Origin: Hofstenia miamia
Taxonomy: Eukaryota > Xenacoelomorpha > Acoela
Assembly: GCA_004352715.1 (NCBI GenBank)
Contig: SCFE01000028.1
Coordinates: forward strand, 1,277,465 to 1,341,464
Reading direction: 5' to 3'
Length of the DNA stretch: 64,000 nt
Shown: positions 1-12,260 of the stretch, one piece after another
Layout of the letters: every line of letters begins with the position of its first letter
Numbering within the stretch: the stretch's first letter is position 1
The notes under the pieces: generated by a model
The model's database searches: none
What the model saw: the letters and a program-made list of their open reading frames with translations, nothing else
What the model was told of the DNA's origin: nothing
Translations under genes and position numbers: made by a program

Positions 1-12
1 TTATACTTTGAA

Positions 13-375
13 TCACAATATGAATGAAATTGAATGTAAAGATTGGTTATTGTAAGTTATTGCAACGTCCAGTTTAATTGATTGTTCAGAGTATTCAATC
101 GTTTTTAAGCAATTATTCATAAAGTTCTTAAAAGTTTTGTTTTCGAATATAGCATGAATGTTAACATACCTATGATATGTAATGGGTGTTATGATTTTTA
201 AGCTAATCTCATTCTTTTCGATGATATCCATTTCATTAAATATAAATTTAACGTTTAGGCAAGCAATATTCAATAATTTTCTTAAGGTGTAATGATTGAT
301 AGATATTTTGGCTACGGGTAGGCTAGAGTACACATAGGTGGGATATGCTAGTAAAAATAGCTTCCTCGTAACTAC
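13..375 (-). CDS. Possible partial exon, unknown protein
   Basis: A minus-strand reading frame is open from 375 down to a stop at 13-15, about 120 codons. That is long for DNA this AT-rich. The predicted peptide begins with a hydrophobic stretch (VTRKLFLLAYPTYVYSS) that could be a signal sequence, but there is no Met upstream of it, so a first exon would be needed. The rest is a mixed polar/hydrophobic sequence with two cysteines and no motif I recognise. It lies at the window edge beside a hAT element, so it could also be chance or transposon-derived. Confidence 0.25.
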   Translation of the reverse strand, partial: VVTRKLFLLAYPTYVYSSLPVAKISINHYTLRKLLNIACLNVKFIFNEMDIIEKNEISLKIITPITYHRYVNIHAIFENKTFKNFMNNCLKTIEYSEQSIKLDVAITYNNQSLHSISFIL

Positions 376-467
376 TTAATGGAAAGTCGAACAATTAAGT
401 GATAGAAGTCGATTTCAATTTGGAGTTATTATGTATCAGACTTTTCATTGTTTTCAAATTTAGTTAT

Positions 468-854
468 CAAAGATGGACGCGGATGCGGTGCAGTGCGGAA
501 TTTCAAATGCCTCACCGGCTGCGGGTGGACATTTTTATTTTGTTACATGTGTAATACTAAGCTAATTCAATATTAATTATGCTACGAAATCTATATAATA
601 TAATATATTTGACATCATTCACTCAATTTAACAAAATTCATAAAAAGTCAATTCGGTGTTCGACATTTTTGGTCCTAATTACTTGAAATTACTTTATGCA
701 GGTGATGTAGTTTTGTAATTGACAGGCGACATTTAGAAAATAGCGGGTGTGCGGTGAATTTTTCTAACAGAAATACTGGTCCGGTGCGGTTGCGGCCCAC
801 TCACTAGGTTCGGTGCAATGCAGTTATAAAAAAGTATTCCCGCATCCATCTATA
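468..854. mobile_element. Non-autonomous hAT-type element
   Basis: The ends are imperfect inverted repeats: CAAAGATGGACGCGGATGCGG on the left, and the reverse complement of CCCGCATCCATCTATA on the right. The 8 bases before (460-467, TTAGTTAT) match the 8 after (855-862, ATAGTTAT) at 7 of 8, which is the hAT signature. The ends are G/C-rich while the middle is AT-rich. No coding region is present. The TIR resembles the CAGAGATGG element at 15685. Confidence 0.7.
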
Positions 855-862
855 ATAGTTAT

Positions 863-3800
863 ATTTAGCGCTTGTAAGTTTTTATTTATTGTGGTTGTAA
901 ATGTCTACGAGAAGTGTACAATTTTTTTTTAGGTGCCTATTTGATTTATTGAAATTTAAATCTAAATTATTCTCGTGAAATTGGAAATTATAAAAGTTTT
1001 TATTTACAGAGCTGTGCATAATCGAATTTAGCGTTTTAACAATTGGATTAATAATACTAATAATAATCTACTGATACAAGAACCCCATTGGGTTATGATT
1101 AGAGAAATCTATGAAAGTCAAAATTTTATGAGAACCGATTGCTGCATTCGAATCAATGTGGTGATCGATTTCAAACTTTGCCAACGAGTAATTTAAAAAT
1201 GTGTAGTATTTATTTCAGTATAATAGATTTTGAATGTTCAAAACTTGTTGCAAACTATTCTATTACGCATGTATATTGTATACTAGAGTGAAGAGCAATT
1301 TTTTTGATGTTTTAAAAAACGCTCTAAAAAGCTGTCTGTATTTCTAAAATCACACTTTTCATGTTTTTATGAAGTTGACATTCCCTATTTTTACTTGCAA
1401 GGGGGCAATCTTGCAAGGTCATTCAAATATCCACCAATGTTATAGTTATGACCTCTTACTGTAACCCATTTAGTAACACCTCAAAAATCCAAGAAAACCC
1501 ATATAAACTTTCCTAAGTTTTCCCATTTTTAGAATTGCATTACATGTAAACAATATCATATCAGTGAAAATATATGTAAACTTTTCACTCCACCCTAATG
1601 TATACAAGCAGCAGTTGATTGTGTTCAAACAAATATTTCCTCGCCTTAATCTATCACTCCGTGGCATTTCAGAGTATAATTTACTCCTAATTCCACGAAA
1701 ACCAGTTGCTCTCGTTTCAAGCCAAAATGGTCAACATCTTAACAATATTATAATGATGTTGTGCAGGGTGGAAACGGGTAACTTTTTTACCTGTCTAGCA
1801 GTGACCCGCGAGCCGACGTCATCAAAAGAAAGATTACTAGTATAATAAGCGCAAAATATTCTAACATAAAAGCTTCAAAAAAATATTTTATTCGCAAATC
1901 GCCAACTTGTCTACTTACAAAATTAAATGCTAAAAATACATGAATATCAATTATATATTATATTAAAAAGCAAGGTTATTATTAGAAAAAATTGCGCTTG
2001 AAATGTTAACCCAAACAATTAATATTATGAGGTGGTTACAACTTACACGCATACCAAAATTTACTTAAGGTAGAATTAGTGGCAGGATAGTGGTGGAAAT
2101 TGACAAACTATACCATATCTCAAAATTTGCATGAGACAACTAATGAGCATTCCTCTAAACAATTCTGCTAAAATTGGATGCAGAAAAGGTATTATTTACT
2201 GGTAATAAAGCATTTTTCACAACCCCCCTACTTGAAAAATGCTTAGCAACCAATATGTTTTTGCTTGGTTTCGTGCCTATATTTTCATTATAAAATAATA
2301 ATTTGACCATAGAAAGCGAATGAACTCATTCAGTAAGCATTACAGAAAGGAAGTTACAAAGGGATTATTTGGGATAGCAGCTGACATTTCAACCAGACGA
2401 TGTAAGAATTTTTCAGTTTTTGGCCGTTTTCTCAAAACTAATTTTTTCCACTAACCCATGTTTTTTGGTGCATGATTACTAAAAAACTAATACAGATATC
2501 ATGTTGAAATTTGGTGTATGCATTAAGCATGTATTTGTGCAGGTCCTGTACCAAAATAGAGTGGTTTCACTGAATACTTAAAGTTTTATGAAGTTCATGC
2601 ATACATAATGAGGTTGTAATTTTGAATTCGATCTGACTTCAAAAGTCAAAATTTTATAAAAAATACAATTATCATAGCAGACCACTGATTTTGGTACATG
2701 CCCTAGAGCAGCTCATAAGCTATCAGCATGCAAAATTTCATTACAATTGCTTAATATTTGTGGGTACAAGCTTGTACCAAAGTTATGTACCATTTCGGGA
2801 ACCGTTCGGCCATCTTTGATGACCTAATTTGCATAATTTATGCAAAAAAAATTGCAAAAATTTTTTTAGTCTATCAGGATGCTATATGCCAAGTTACAAT
2901 AGAATTGGTTGAAAAATAATGATTTTAGCCCCTTTACCACTATTCACATTTCACATTTTTAGCAGTTGTTATTAAATGAAATTTGTTATCAAATTTTGTA
3001 TATCTTGCAATAAAAAATTTGCTGCATTTATAGATGTTTTAATATGTTGAGTATTCACAAACGCAGCTATTCATAAAGGTAATACTCTCATACCTTGGCA
3101 GATATCGAAATTTGTAAATTTTGATATTTAAAAATTTTATAATGATACATTCTCATAGAAAACGCCATGGATTACTCATGTTCATTAGCCGAGATATCCT
3201 GTATGAATCTCCAGGTGAAATTTTTCGTGTTTTCCATAATTTAATTATTTATGGAACCGCTAGACATAAAAATAATACTAACTTATGAGCGTAATCACCG
3301 CGCTTTATTCCACTAATCCTGAGAAATTTTGTAAGGAATTCAAAAGCAGGTGTAGAATTCTTTTTGGTTGAGCGTGTATGAAAATAATCGTTAAACTTCT
3401 TTCATTATTGTATTTACTTATAATTTGAACGTATTTGTTCATAATTAGTTGCTTATTTTAGTTGGAAACGTTTTCCTGGTAGTTTTAATACTCAATGAAA
3501 ATATTTTATTAAGCAGAGGATTTCATTAAATATCAACAAGTTACTTATTCAATAAAATTAATCAATTCGTTTTTTCCAAATCCAAACTATATTATACAAT
3601 TTCGAATCGGATGAAGAATATCTGATATATGAGGACATTTTGCTCTAAAAGAAAAAATTGTGCCATAAAATTCTATTAAAATGGATTAAAATTTGCGCCA
3701 AAAATTGCGTTGGTATTTTTACTAATAAATGTACCCTCTATTCATTTTTACTATAAAATGGTGTTTATTTTGTTGCATTTTTAAACATAGATCGACTTTC

Positions 3801-4823
3801 CTAGAAATGCTCGAAGCAATTTACTCTAGCATGCTCGCGTGATATTGACATGTTCCTTTTGCAAACCGATGGATTGTCGATGTTTCTAGCACGACAGTTA
3901 TTAAATTATTAATGCTTCAGCGCTTATAATTAATGTGCTTACCAAGCATTAAATGAATTTGCACGAATATAGGTACACTAGGATTATTTTTTTATCTTCA
4001 GAAACTTATAAACTTTGACCTTGAATTATAAAAAAGTTAAACGTACTTGCAACATGACTAAGCCTTTACACTTTTATTATTACTTTTATTGTTAAAATCT
4101 GAGTAAACTCGTTTCAAGTAGCTGTTAGGTTGGCCTAAAATTTCCTTCCAAAATTTTTAATTTAAAAATGTATATATTGTCAATGAAAAATCTATGTATA
4201 TAATAGTTTATGTATTGAAAACGTTTTTATTGATTGACGTATGCAAAAAATGAACGACGATAATCTGTAAATATGGCAGGTCTTACACTACTGGTATCTT
4301 ACCTAGATTTTGCGGGCTAACCAGCGTATGTTCAGCACTCCCATTTGCTTACAGTTCTTACAATGTTAGCAGTATGGGCGGTTGTGTATTATCTCATTAC
4401 ATTATTTCAATGTTGCAGTGTTTATCTGTTTATTGTGAAATTTTATTGTATACATGTATATTATTCGCTGTTTGACGACAACGTTGGTAAAGTTTTCCAC
4501 TTTTTATTCATTTCGCACTTTACCGATCCATTAATTACAAGAAATGATAATGAAGATGTTCTGGAATAATTTCAAAAGAAATATTCTATCAAAAATGAAA
4601 TAATAATGAAAGATTTCGATGAACTTATGAAAGCAATGCAGATAAAAATGATTGCAAATTGCATTATTGCAACATTGTAGTTTTTCTTTTATCACAAAAT
4701 CATTACTTCTAACCCAAAGTTTTATTAAAAACTAAGTAAACACATTGGTGAACAATGAGATAAAATAGCATTTATTCGCATTTGGTTCTCTTCGTGATAA
4801 ACTACTGTAAATCTGTGAGTTAC
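863..4823. other. Gene-poor AT-rich interval
   Basis: No supportable gene was seen. At 1765-1810 there is a lone hAT-like left end (CAGGGTGGAAACGGGTAAC) whose partner was not found. About 2400-3400 reads like an old dispersed repeat, with phrases such as GACCTAATTTGCATAATTT followed by TATGCAAA. The short open frames at 1564-1845 and 4345-4569 have no homology I can recognise. Confidence 0.5.
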
Positions 4824-4977
4824 CTGTCACAATATTTTACAAATTTTAATTTTTGATCTAGAAACTGGTCTCCTTCCAGACGCTCGCAGAAGCAAGTTTC
4901 ATTTCCATATTTCGTCCGAGAAGTTTGCGAAGGAAACTTTCCTCTTCCAAGTTGTGCATCAAGAACCTCTTGGAATC
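4824..4977 (-). CDS. Candidate internal coding exon, possibly WSC-like
   Basis: On the minus strand a 154-nt segment is bounded by a good acceptor (TATTTTAATAG, just above 4977) and a donor (GACAG|GTAACT, just below 4824). It is clearly richer in G+C than its surroundings. The frame starting with two partial bases is open throughout and encodes about 50 residues, including KYGNETCFCERLEG and a later YCD. The YGxExCxC pattern loosely recalls WSC carbohydrate-binding domains, but this is weak. A second frame is also largely open (DSKRFLMHNLEEESF...), ending in a stop. No partner exon was identified. Confidence 0.3.
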
Positions 4978-7900
4978 CTATTAAAATACATGTAGCAACC
5001 TATAACCCCTCTATCTTAACCGATGAGCACATGCACCTAAAATAGGTATATGTAATTAAAATCAACGTATTTGATGCACAATTATGCACATGCTTTTTTG
5101 AAAATCAGAGCGATCAAAGATGGTTATCTATTTATTGTCTTGAAAATCAATGACTTTTGGGCTTCACAAAATTTGGATTAATTGGTTTTAATGCAAGAGT
5201 TGTCGGTTGGTTGACGACTTGTTCACTGGAAACACTTCTTTATTGAGTTGATGCTGCTATGCTTGAATAAAAATTTCACCGATTATTTTCGAAAATGTTG
5301 AATGACTTGATGCCTCAGTAGCTTTTACTGATTAATGATGCTATATCTGTCTCTGTGAAGCAGTCCAATGCATTATAGTAGATTGCTTTTACCTCAACAA
5401 TTCGAAAATGCTCATATGGATTATGATTATATTGGTGGTTGAGCCCCCTCATTCAAATAAGGAAGGCAAGTTTAACATTAACCCTTTTAAATCTTAAAAA
5501 ATGTACTAGGGTGTGTTTTTGACCGGTTAAAATTATCAAAATTTAGTATGAAATCAAAAGTATGTCAAAAATTGCTTTTTATAAAATTGTGAACATTTCA
5601 ATTTTTTATCACATTTTCAAAATTTTAAAAATATTACCAAATCTCACTATATATTTATTTCTAAGTACTTGTTTCACATTTTATTCAAGTAATGATCAGA
5701 TTGATTTAAATATGTTCATCATTCAATATTAATTTTTACAGTGATTAGACAGAGAAATTTCCGTAAAAATTCGTGGATTTCGATTTTGTTTGTAGTAGTG
5801 ATGGACGAAGGTAAAGTTTTGGCCTACGCGAATGTCGAAGTCGAATGTTGAAGAAGATTTATTTCAAATGTAAAAAGCAACATTCAATTCGTTTTGCAAT
5901 ATATGGATCTGGAACTGCTTATGAAACTTACACACATTAGAACAATGACTTATATACATGTAGATGATACCAATACATCTGTAAGCCATTAAAAAAATCA
6001 AAGCAATGAGTGTTTATACAAGGTGTTTTATCACTGCTTAAGAACAAAAAATCAATTGTTTTATACATATATCTGCATTTTTATACCTTCAATCATTGTG
6101 GCTTTCTGATGCTTTCCTTTGACCTCGAAGCCAAAGGTCGTCTTTGTTAAAATATTCGAAGCTTCATCTTGAATTGTTTAAATTTCTATAAATTGATCTT
6201 CATCTCAAGTTAGTTTAGTCCATATTCCGTAATCAAGAAGAATAATTTCTATGTTTAGGATTTTTCAACTGATGTTGAGTCAGACAGGGATTTTGTAAAA
6301 GGCCACCAGGATTTATCATGTCAGGTTTGAGGCGTCATAAATAAGACAAGTTCATATGCAGCACATCATCTATGTTGATTGATCAATTGGATATCATATT
6401 TCTTTTATTAGATGAAAAAAATTAGTTACTTCAGTATGATTTGGTGTCAGTACTTTGCTTTCCTGCTTTCCAGCATTACATGTGATATGTGTCATAGAAC
6501 AACAAAAATGATTGCCTGAGATAACATTATATAATTAGTATTTTATATCTATGCAACGTCAATGCCAAATGCTTTGTTGATTTGAGATCGCCTTTCAGTG
6601 AATGATAGGGTAAACCTCTTCACTTTTCTATTAATTGAAGAACTATTACAGTTGGAATTTTATCAATGTGTTACTATGGTTGGATGACCAGGTTTAAATC
6701 TGAAAATAAATAATTCGAATAATTGTCTACTCTTTTAGAATGTTAATACTTAAGGTTGAGTTTTGCATCCAGGTATAGCGTAGAAAAAAATGAGGAATAC
6801 AATTCGAGATATTGGTTGTATTATATCCCTTCCTCTATGGAAATTAGCATCCAACAAGTTTGAATCAGGTCTGTTTTGATGCTGAAGCAGGCCTCTAAAC
6901 GGGTCAAACTTTTTAGACCCACTCAGCCCTACCCGTCTTCCTAAATTTGACCCGAATTCACCAAAACAAACAAAAATTTATGTGTTTTCAAACATAAGTA
7001 GTTAACCAGTAGCGGGAAGATATATGCTTTGCTATGCATTGGTTTGTCATGTGACAAAACAGTTACTTGTAACACACCGTTCAATTGTTCAATGTAGCGT
7101 TAAAACCTCTACATTTAATCAACAATGTCAACGTTATTGATTAACCTGACATTACCCCATTTAAAGAAAAGCTTTCGACACCATCCGGAACCTTCAAAAC
7201 GGGCAACCAGTTTCCACCCCTAGTTTGAAATGCAGATGAACTCATCTCTACACTTAGCGAATTTTAGTAAACATGCACAGATTTCGTTCAGTAAATTGCA
7301 AATTTGTTAATGTTCATAGCAGTGTAGAATTTTTGCAGTACTTAACAAAGGTTTTTTGAGAGTAACTTTTGTTTTCATTTATTGTTGCAAGCTTTAATTG
7401 AAATGCTGTTGAAAACGCTTTCACCTGGTAGCCGTTAATAGAGACATTTATAAATTAAAACATTTTAATTATTACAGCAAATTTCTTTTATGCAAAGCGT
7501 TCGATTCATTTTTTCTAAGGAAAGCGTGCGACTAATTGTTGTTTATTATTCTTTTTTAAAATGATGGAAATCGAAATGGCGCTGAATTTTCAGCGATCAA
7601 AAACAGATCGGTTGAAATCATCACATCAAATTGTCAATGAAAACGCGATAAAAACAATTCTCAATTGGTAGGTGCTCTTGGAGCGCCCTCCTTTGGCTTT
7701 AAAAGTAAGCAAAGCAAGAGGGATAAAGTTAATATACTTAATTTTGGATTTTTAGTATTTTATTAATCCTGATTACTTGAAGTGGCAAAAACCGTTTAGC
7801 ATGGTTTATATATAGTATTTTTACCCCCTTTGGCTCGAAATTTCTCCAATTTTCACATATTTCATTCCCTTATCTGAAATACTTTTTTCCCCAAACCAAA

Positions 7901-10900
7901 TATGCTTTTTCTATCATGAACATATTATAATACAGACTAAAAGTGATTTTTAAAGACATATAAACCCCTATAGAGAAAAATAATTAACCAATTCAATCGA
8001 AATCTTCAAATTGAACAGAATATGGCTACAATATCCGCGTTTGGGAAAAAACGATGTCGTTAGGCCAAAAAACGATGGGGTTTTGGGAAAAAGTATTTCA
8101 GAAAAGGAAAGAAATATCTGAGAATGAATATATATATATAATGAAGTTATATGTTTCTATGGATAAGAGCTGTCTAGCTAATAAATTTATTTCCAGAGCG
8201 ATGAAGTTCTTTTTGAGTGTCTATAACATAATTTTTCTTGATTTTTAGATAAGTATAATATTTACAATTGGTTCAACTTCATATTGTGTTAGGTGATCTG
8301 TTCACATCGATTTATTGACGTTTTCCGTAAAGGTCATTCAACTTTTATTGAAAATTTTAATTAAATGGGCAAATTGAAAACGAGCGCTGAGCCGAGGAAT
8401 TTGTAAATGTTTCAATCTTATTTGATTATTGCTTTATTCAAAATTAGCATTTATTGTCGAATAGCATGTTACTGGTTATCCGCTTTCCATTTGTTAAAAT
8501 TTCTGTAACTAATTATTTCCATTTTAATAAATGCACTAATATGCCTAACCTCATGGTTAAAACAATGTTTTATACAATGCTTATAAAAATAGTTTAAAAC
8601 GAAATAAAAATTTGTACCAATATTATTGTTTACTGTTTTATTAGTTGTTTTGATTGTTCAGTCGGCAACACATGTCATATAGTTTTCTCATTTTTACATA
8701 TAGATGCGTAGAAACAATATCTTCCTTTTGGGATTTTTATTGTGATCTTTTGTGCTTTATGATTCATTTGTTCAAGTTACCTATTGATAAAAACCCTGTT
8801 TTTGCATTTGCAGATTAAATCTAAATTTCAATAAAAAACAAAGAATAAATATTTTTCACAGAAAACAGAATTCCCCCATCTTGTTTAACCACGTGCTGTC
8901 AATACAAACCACTTACTAAAATAAAAATGGATTGTGAAGCAATTTCTTTGCTTGTTTTAATCCAATTTAGTGTTCCTTAGACAGCTCCACTGCTCGACTA
9001 GAGTGAAATGAGACCTGCAGCATGTAGGGTTATTCAAGATCCTTTTTGCCTTATACGTTTAGAATGAGTTACCCTTGCATTTAAACAAACAAAATTTAAA
9101 TTTTAGCTTTTGATGTAATACAAAAATTCTTTCCCTCACACATAGAAAATAGTCAAAATTAAATTAGCACATAATTTAATTAGAGTGACATCGGGTACCC
9201 GATAAACCAGACCTGATTTCGGGTTTCGGATTTGGTCGGGTTCGGGTACAAAGATTATATTTATTCTAAAAAAATAATAATGTTAATCATCACTTGATTT
9301 GAGAATGATCCAAGACGTTAAGTAACACCAATGAAATGCTGTTTCCCCTATCAGAAAATGTAAATAGACGAACGAAAACGTGACAGTTCTTCTTTAATCG
9401 TATTAATCGGCCTGCAATTGAGCTAGCGAATTTTGGTTTCCAATATGGAAAGAGACTTCTAAACTGAACAGAAAATTAATGTAACTTTTGCAAAAACGGA
9501 CTAAACTTCCAGATACCTTAAAATTGGATGACTTTGGCCGGTTTTTTACGCTTTTCTAATTTAAGATTTTATTAACCTTCAAATCATTGAAACGATTATT
9601 GCAATTCAATTGCATCTGTTTCTTCTTCATCTTATGCTATGTTCTGATATCCGTTAATATCGGAATTCAAGCTTTTTGAAAAAATGCGTGGTGGCCAAAA
9701 TCACCCTCCTATATTGGTTTTTCCTTTATTAAGGGTCCATAAGCTCTATGAATTCACTTTGTGGAATCAAGTTCTTCTCCAATATGAATAAATGGGACAA
9801 TACGTAGCAATGGGTGCAGGGTCTTTATGAGTCAAGCTATACATTATTCTATATTTGGTTGCACTTATTCATAATGCAGTATCCAAATGTAGGTAGTTGT
9901 ATTTTAAAATGAATATCTCAAAATACAATTTACCTGAAGCTTTATAAAGCAAAAATGCTATGTTTCAACTATTACGTGAAACTAAGGTCCAAAGTATCTT
10001 CAATTTTTTGATCAACTTTATTTCAACTGTTAAGTCAACGTCAATTTTATGTTTTAAATAATTTTCTTTCTCCAAAGTTATTTCGATTAGACAAAGCAGT
10101 ATTAACTGAAACTAGTCTTGAGCCTTTTTAGCCTATACCTATGCAGCTTTTATTGAGACTGGCTGCAAAATTTCTCACCCCAGAAGCTAAAATCTGACAA
10201 GTGGTGTGGTATCGTATGGGGATCCCCTCTCCCACAGCAAGCGACTATAATATCAATGGATTTGCTACAACTTTACGACATTGTCAAATTATCAAAGCCG
10301 ACTATGTTTCAAAACTAATTGTTGGTATAAGAGTGTAACGTTTTCCAATTTCTCAAATCTTTCTTAAGAATTAATTTCGACGAATGTCAGCTAAAGAATC
10401 AATTAGACGACTTATATTTCTAATTTCATACTCCAGTGCCGCTGTCGTAAAATTCTGCTAATATTAGGAATTAGTGTAATAAAACATTGAATATTTATTC
10501 CCAGTCTTTGTTCTGGTTTCGCGCGATGATTCTTATTTCCGCCTGTCACTCAGTTTATCCATCAACTGAGAGTTTCGTTGAATGGGCATTTGATTATTTC
10601 AATTTCTGTTGCATAAATTCATTTTATTCGCTTTTTATTTACTGCAGGTTTGCAATTTTAAATATCATTTAATGTTACACCCATTTTAATTTTTTTGATA
10701 CAGTACAGTAGGGGGCGGCTTTAGTGGAGGCTGTTATAACGAATGCACGTTCTTAATTACATATTTTTAAAAACGGCCTCATACTGGGTGTGTTCAAAAA
10801 CGAATGCTCATCAATCAAGACTGGTTTTGTTCAATTCAAATTTAATTGTTTTTGAAGTTAATTCATTGAGTAGACTTTTTTAAGTTTGAGTTTATATTAT

Positions 10901-10939
10901 TTGCGTGCAGTTTCCTTCTTCACACCAAACCGCACAAGA
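4978..10939. other. Gene-poor AT-rich interval with repeat ends
   Basis: No supportable gene was seen. G/C-rich blocks that look like ends of decayed transposons occur at about 5796-5850 (GTGATGGACGAAGG), 6880-7225 (GACCCG-type tracts ending CAGTTTCCACCCCTAG) and 9190-9250 (TCGGGTACCCGA palindrome and GGGTTCGGGTAC). The text around 9275-9325 (TTAATCATCACTTGATTTGA and GATCCAAGACGTTAA) recurs at 28095-28200, so it belongs to a dispersed repeat. Confidence 0.5.
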
Positions 10940-11130
10940 GTGGCATTAGCTCTAGAACAATAGCGTGTCCTACATTTCTGTTAATGCTCAAGGAGGCTTA
11001 TGGGGGTGACATTATGTCATGCATGAATCCAGCCGATTGCTCAAGATGTTCAAGTAGAAGATCACAATGATTTAGATAAACATATGATCGCTGGAAAACT
11101 GTGAGGCAGTTCTCGAATACACATATTTTA
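10940..11130 (+). pseudogene. Possible mariner-type transposase remnant
   Basis: One plus frame around 10965-11050 reads CPTFLLMLKEAYGGDIMS. This resembles the helix-turn-helix start of mariner transposases, where an EAYG motif follows a conserved Cys/Phe helix. A neighbouring frame continues with DVQVEDHNDLDK, like the linker region. Stops and a frame change are present and no catalytic domain was seen. The match is short and judged from memory of the family only. Confidence 0.25.
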
Positions 11131-12125
11131 GTTTTATATCATGTTCTCTTCTGTCTGCTTTCTCAGAAATCAAAAAAACTACGAAAACTCAACTGATATA
11201 CAATCCACCAAATACAAAGTATCTGTAAATTTGAATGAGATTGATAATTATTTTGAAAACTGTATTGAGGTTCATATTGTATTCTTATAGTTGTATTTAA
11301 AGGAAGGTGTTGAGACAAGATAGACCAAGATAGAAAACCATTAATCTAGAATATTAAGTGAGATATTCCTTCCAATGTCGAAAAAAGTATGTTTAATTTT
11401 CCTATATGTTGTTTATTTTACGTCTTTAATGTTAAATGTATGTAATTTGATAAGCACTTCTTCCTTGTGGGTTCTATGTTGCAGGGAACCTGACATATTT
11501 GCAAAACATAGAATGCGTCAATTGGCCTGACGGGTTTACTTTTGCGCGGTTAAAGTTTAATGTTGTACTTTTCCATAGACAAAACAACTCCTTGCTATAT
11601 TTACTCCTGTGCTATTTTCAGTGGACGAATAATATTATTTTTTCCCGATTCAACTATGTTTGGTGCGAAGTGGTGATTATCGTAGTTAATTTTATTTTAG
11701 CTTTGTTCTAATTAGTTTTGCAATTGGTTTTCGTGAGATTTCCTTATTAGCTAACGTATACCGGATGTATATTTCTCATAAAACTGTCAAATCTAAATGG
11801 AAGAATTACTCCATTCTCTTTTATCTAATATCGTGAAATGTAGCACATTCCATTTCCTACTTCTCGTGAATGTCGGAATTTTAGAATGTACGAAATCTCA
11901 TCGTTTTATTTCAGACTTTCTTGTTGGATACTTGGTGTTTTTACAATACCCTTGCTCCATTCGTTTATATCGTGAACCGCACATTGAAATATTTTTAAAT
12001 ATCGTAACATCACTTCATTTTGTTTAAATTCTAACTCTTCACCAGCAATTTAATGTGTAGTGTATTGCTAATGCGTGGAGTATTTGAATCCAAACTGGTA
12101 GATTAGTGAATTTAATAAAATGTAA

Positions 12126-12257
12126 GGCTACGGTTAGACTATGTGATTGGTCGCGCGTGATCTGTCACGTTTTAGTAAAATTGCACATCCAATCATCCGC
12201 GATGTGACGTGATTTTGTAGCTGCTCTTGCTACCAATCACTTAGTCTAACTGTAGCC
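12126..12257. mobile_element. Foldback MITE, Harbinger-like (TAA duplication)
   Basis: The element is 132 bp long. Its ends are inverted repeats (GGCTACGGTTAGACTATGTG on the left and the complement of CACTTAGTCTAACTGTAGCC on the right), and the pairing continues inward through ATTGGT/ACCAAT. It is flanked on both sides by TAA, as expected for the 3-bp TWA duplication of PIF/Harbinger elements. There is no coding capacity. A second copy lies at 15613. Confidence 0.75.
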
Positions 12258-12260
12258 TAA

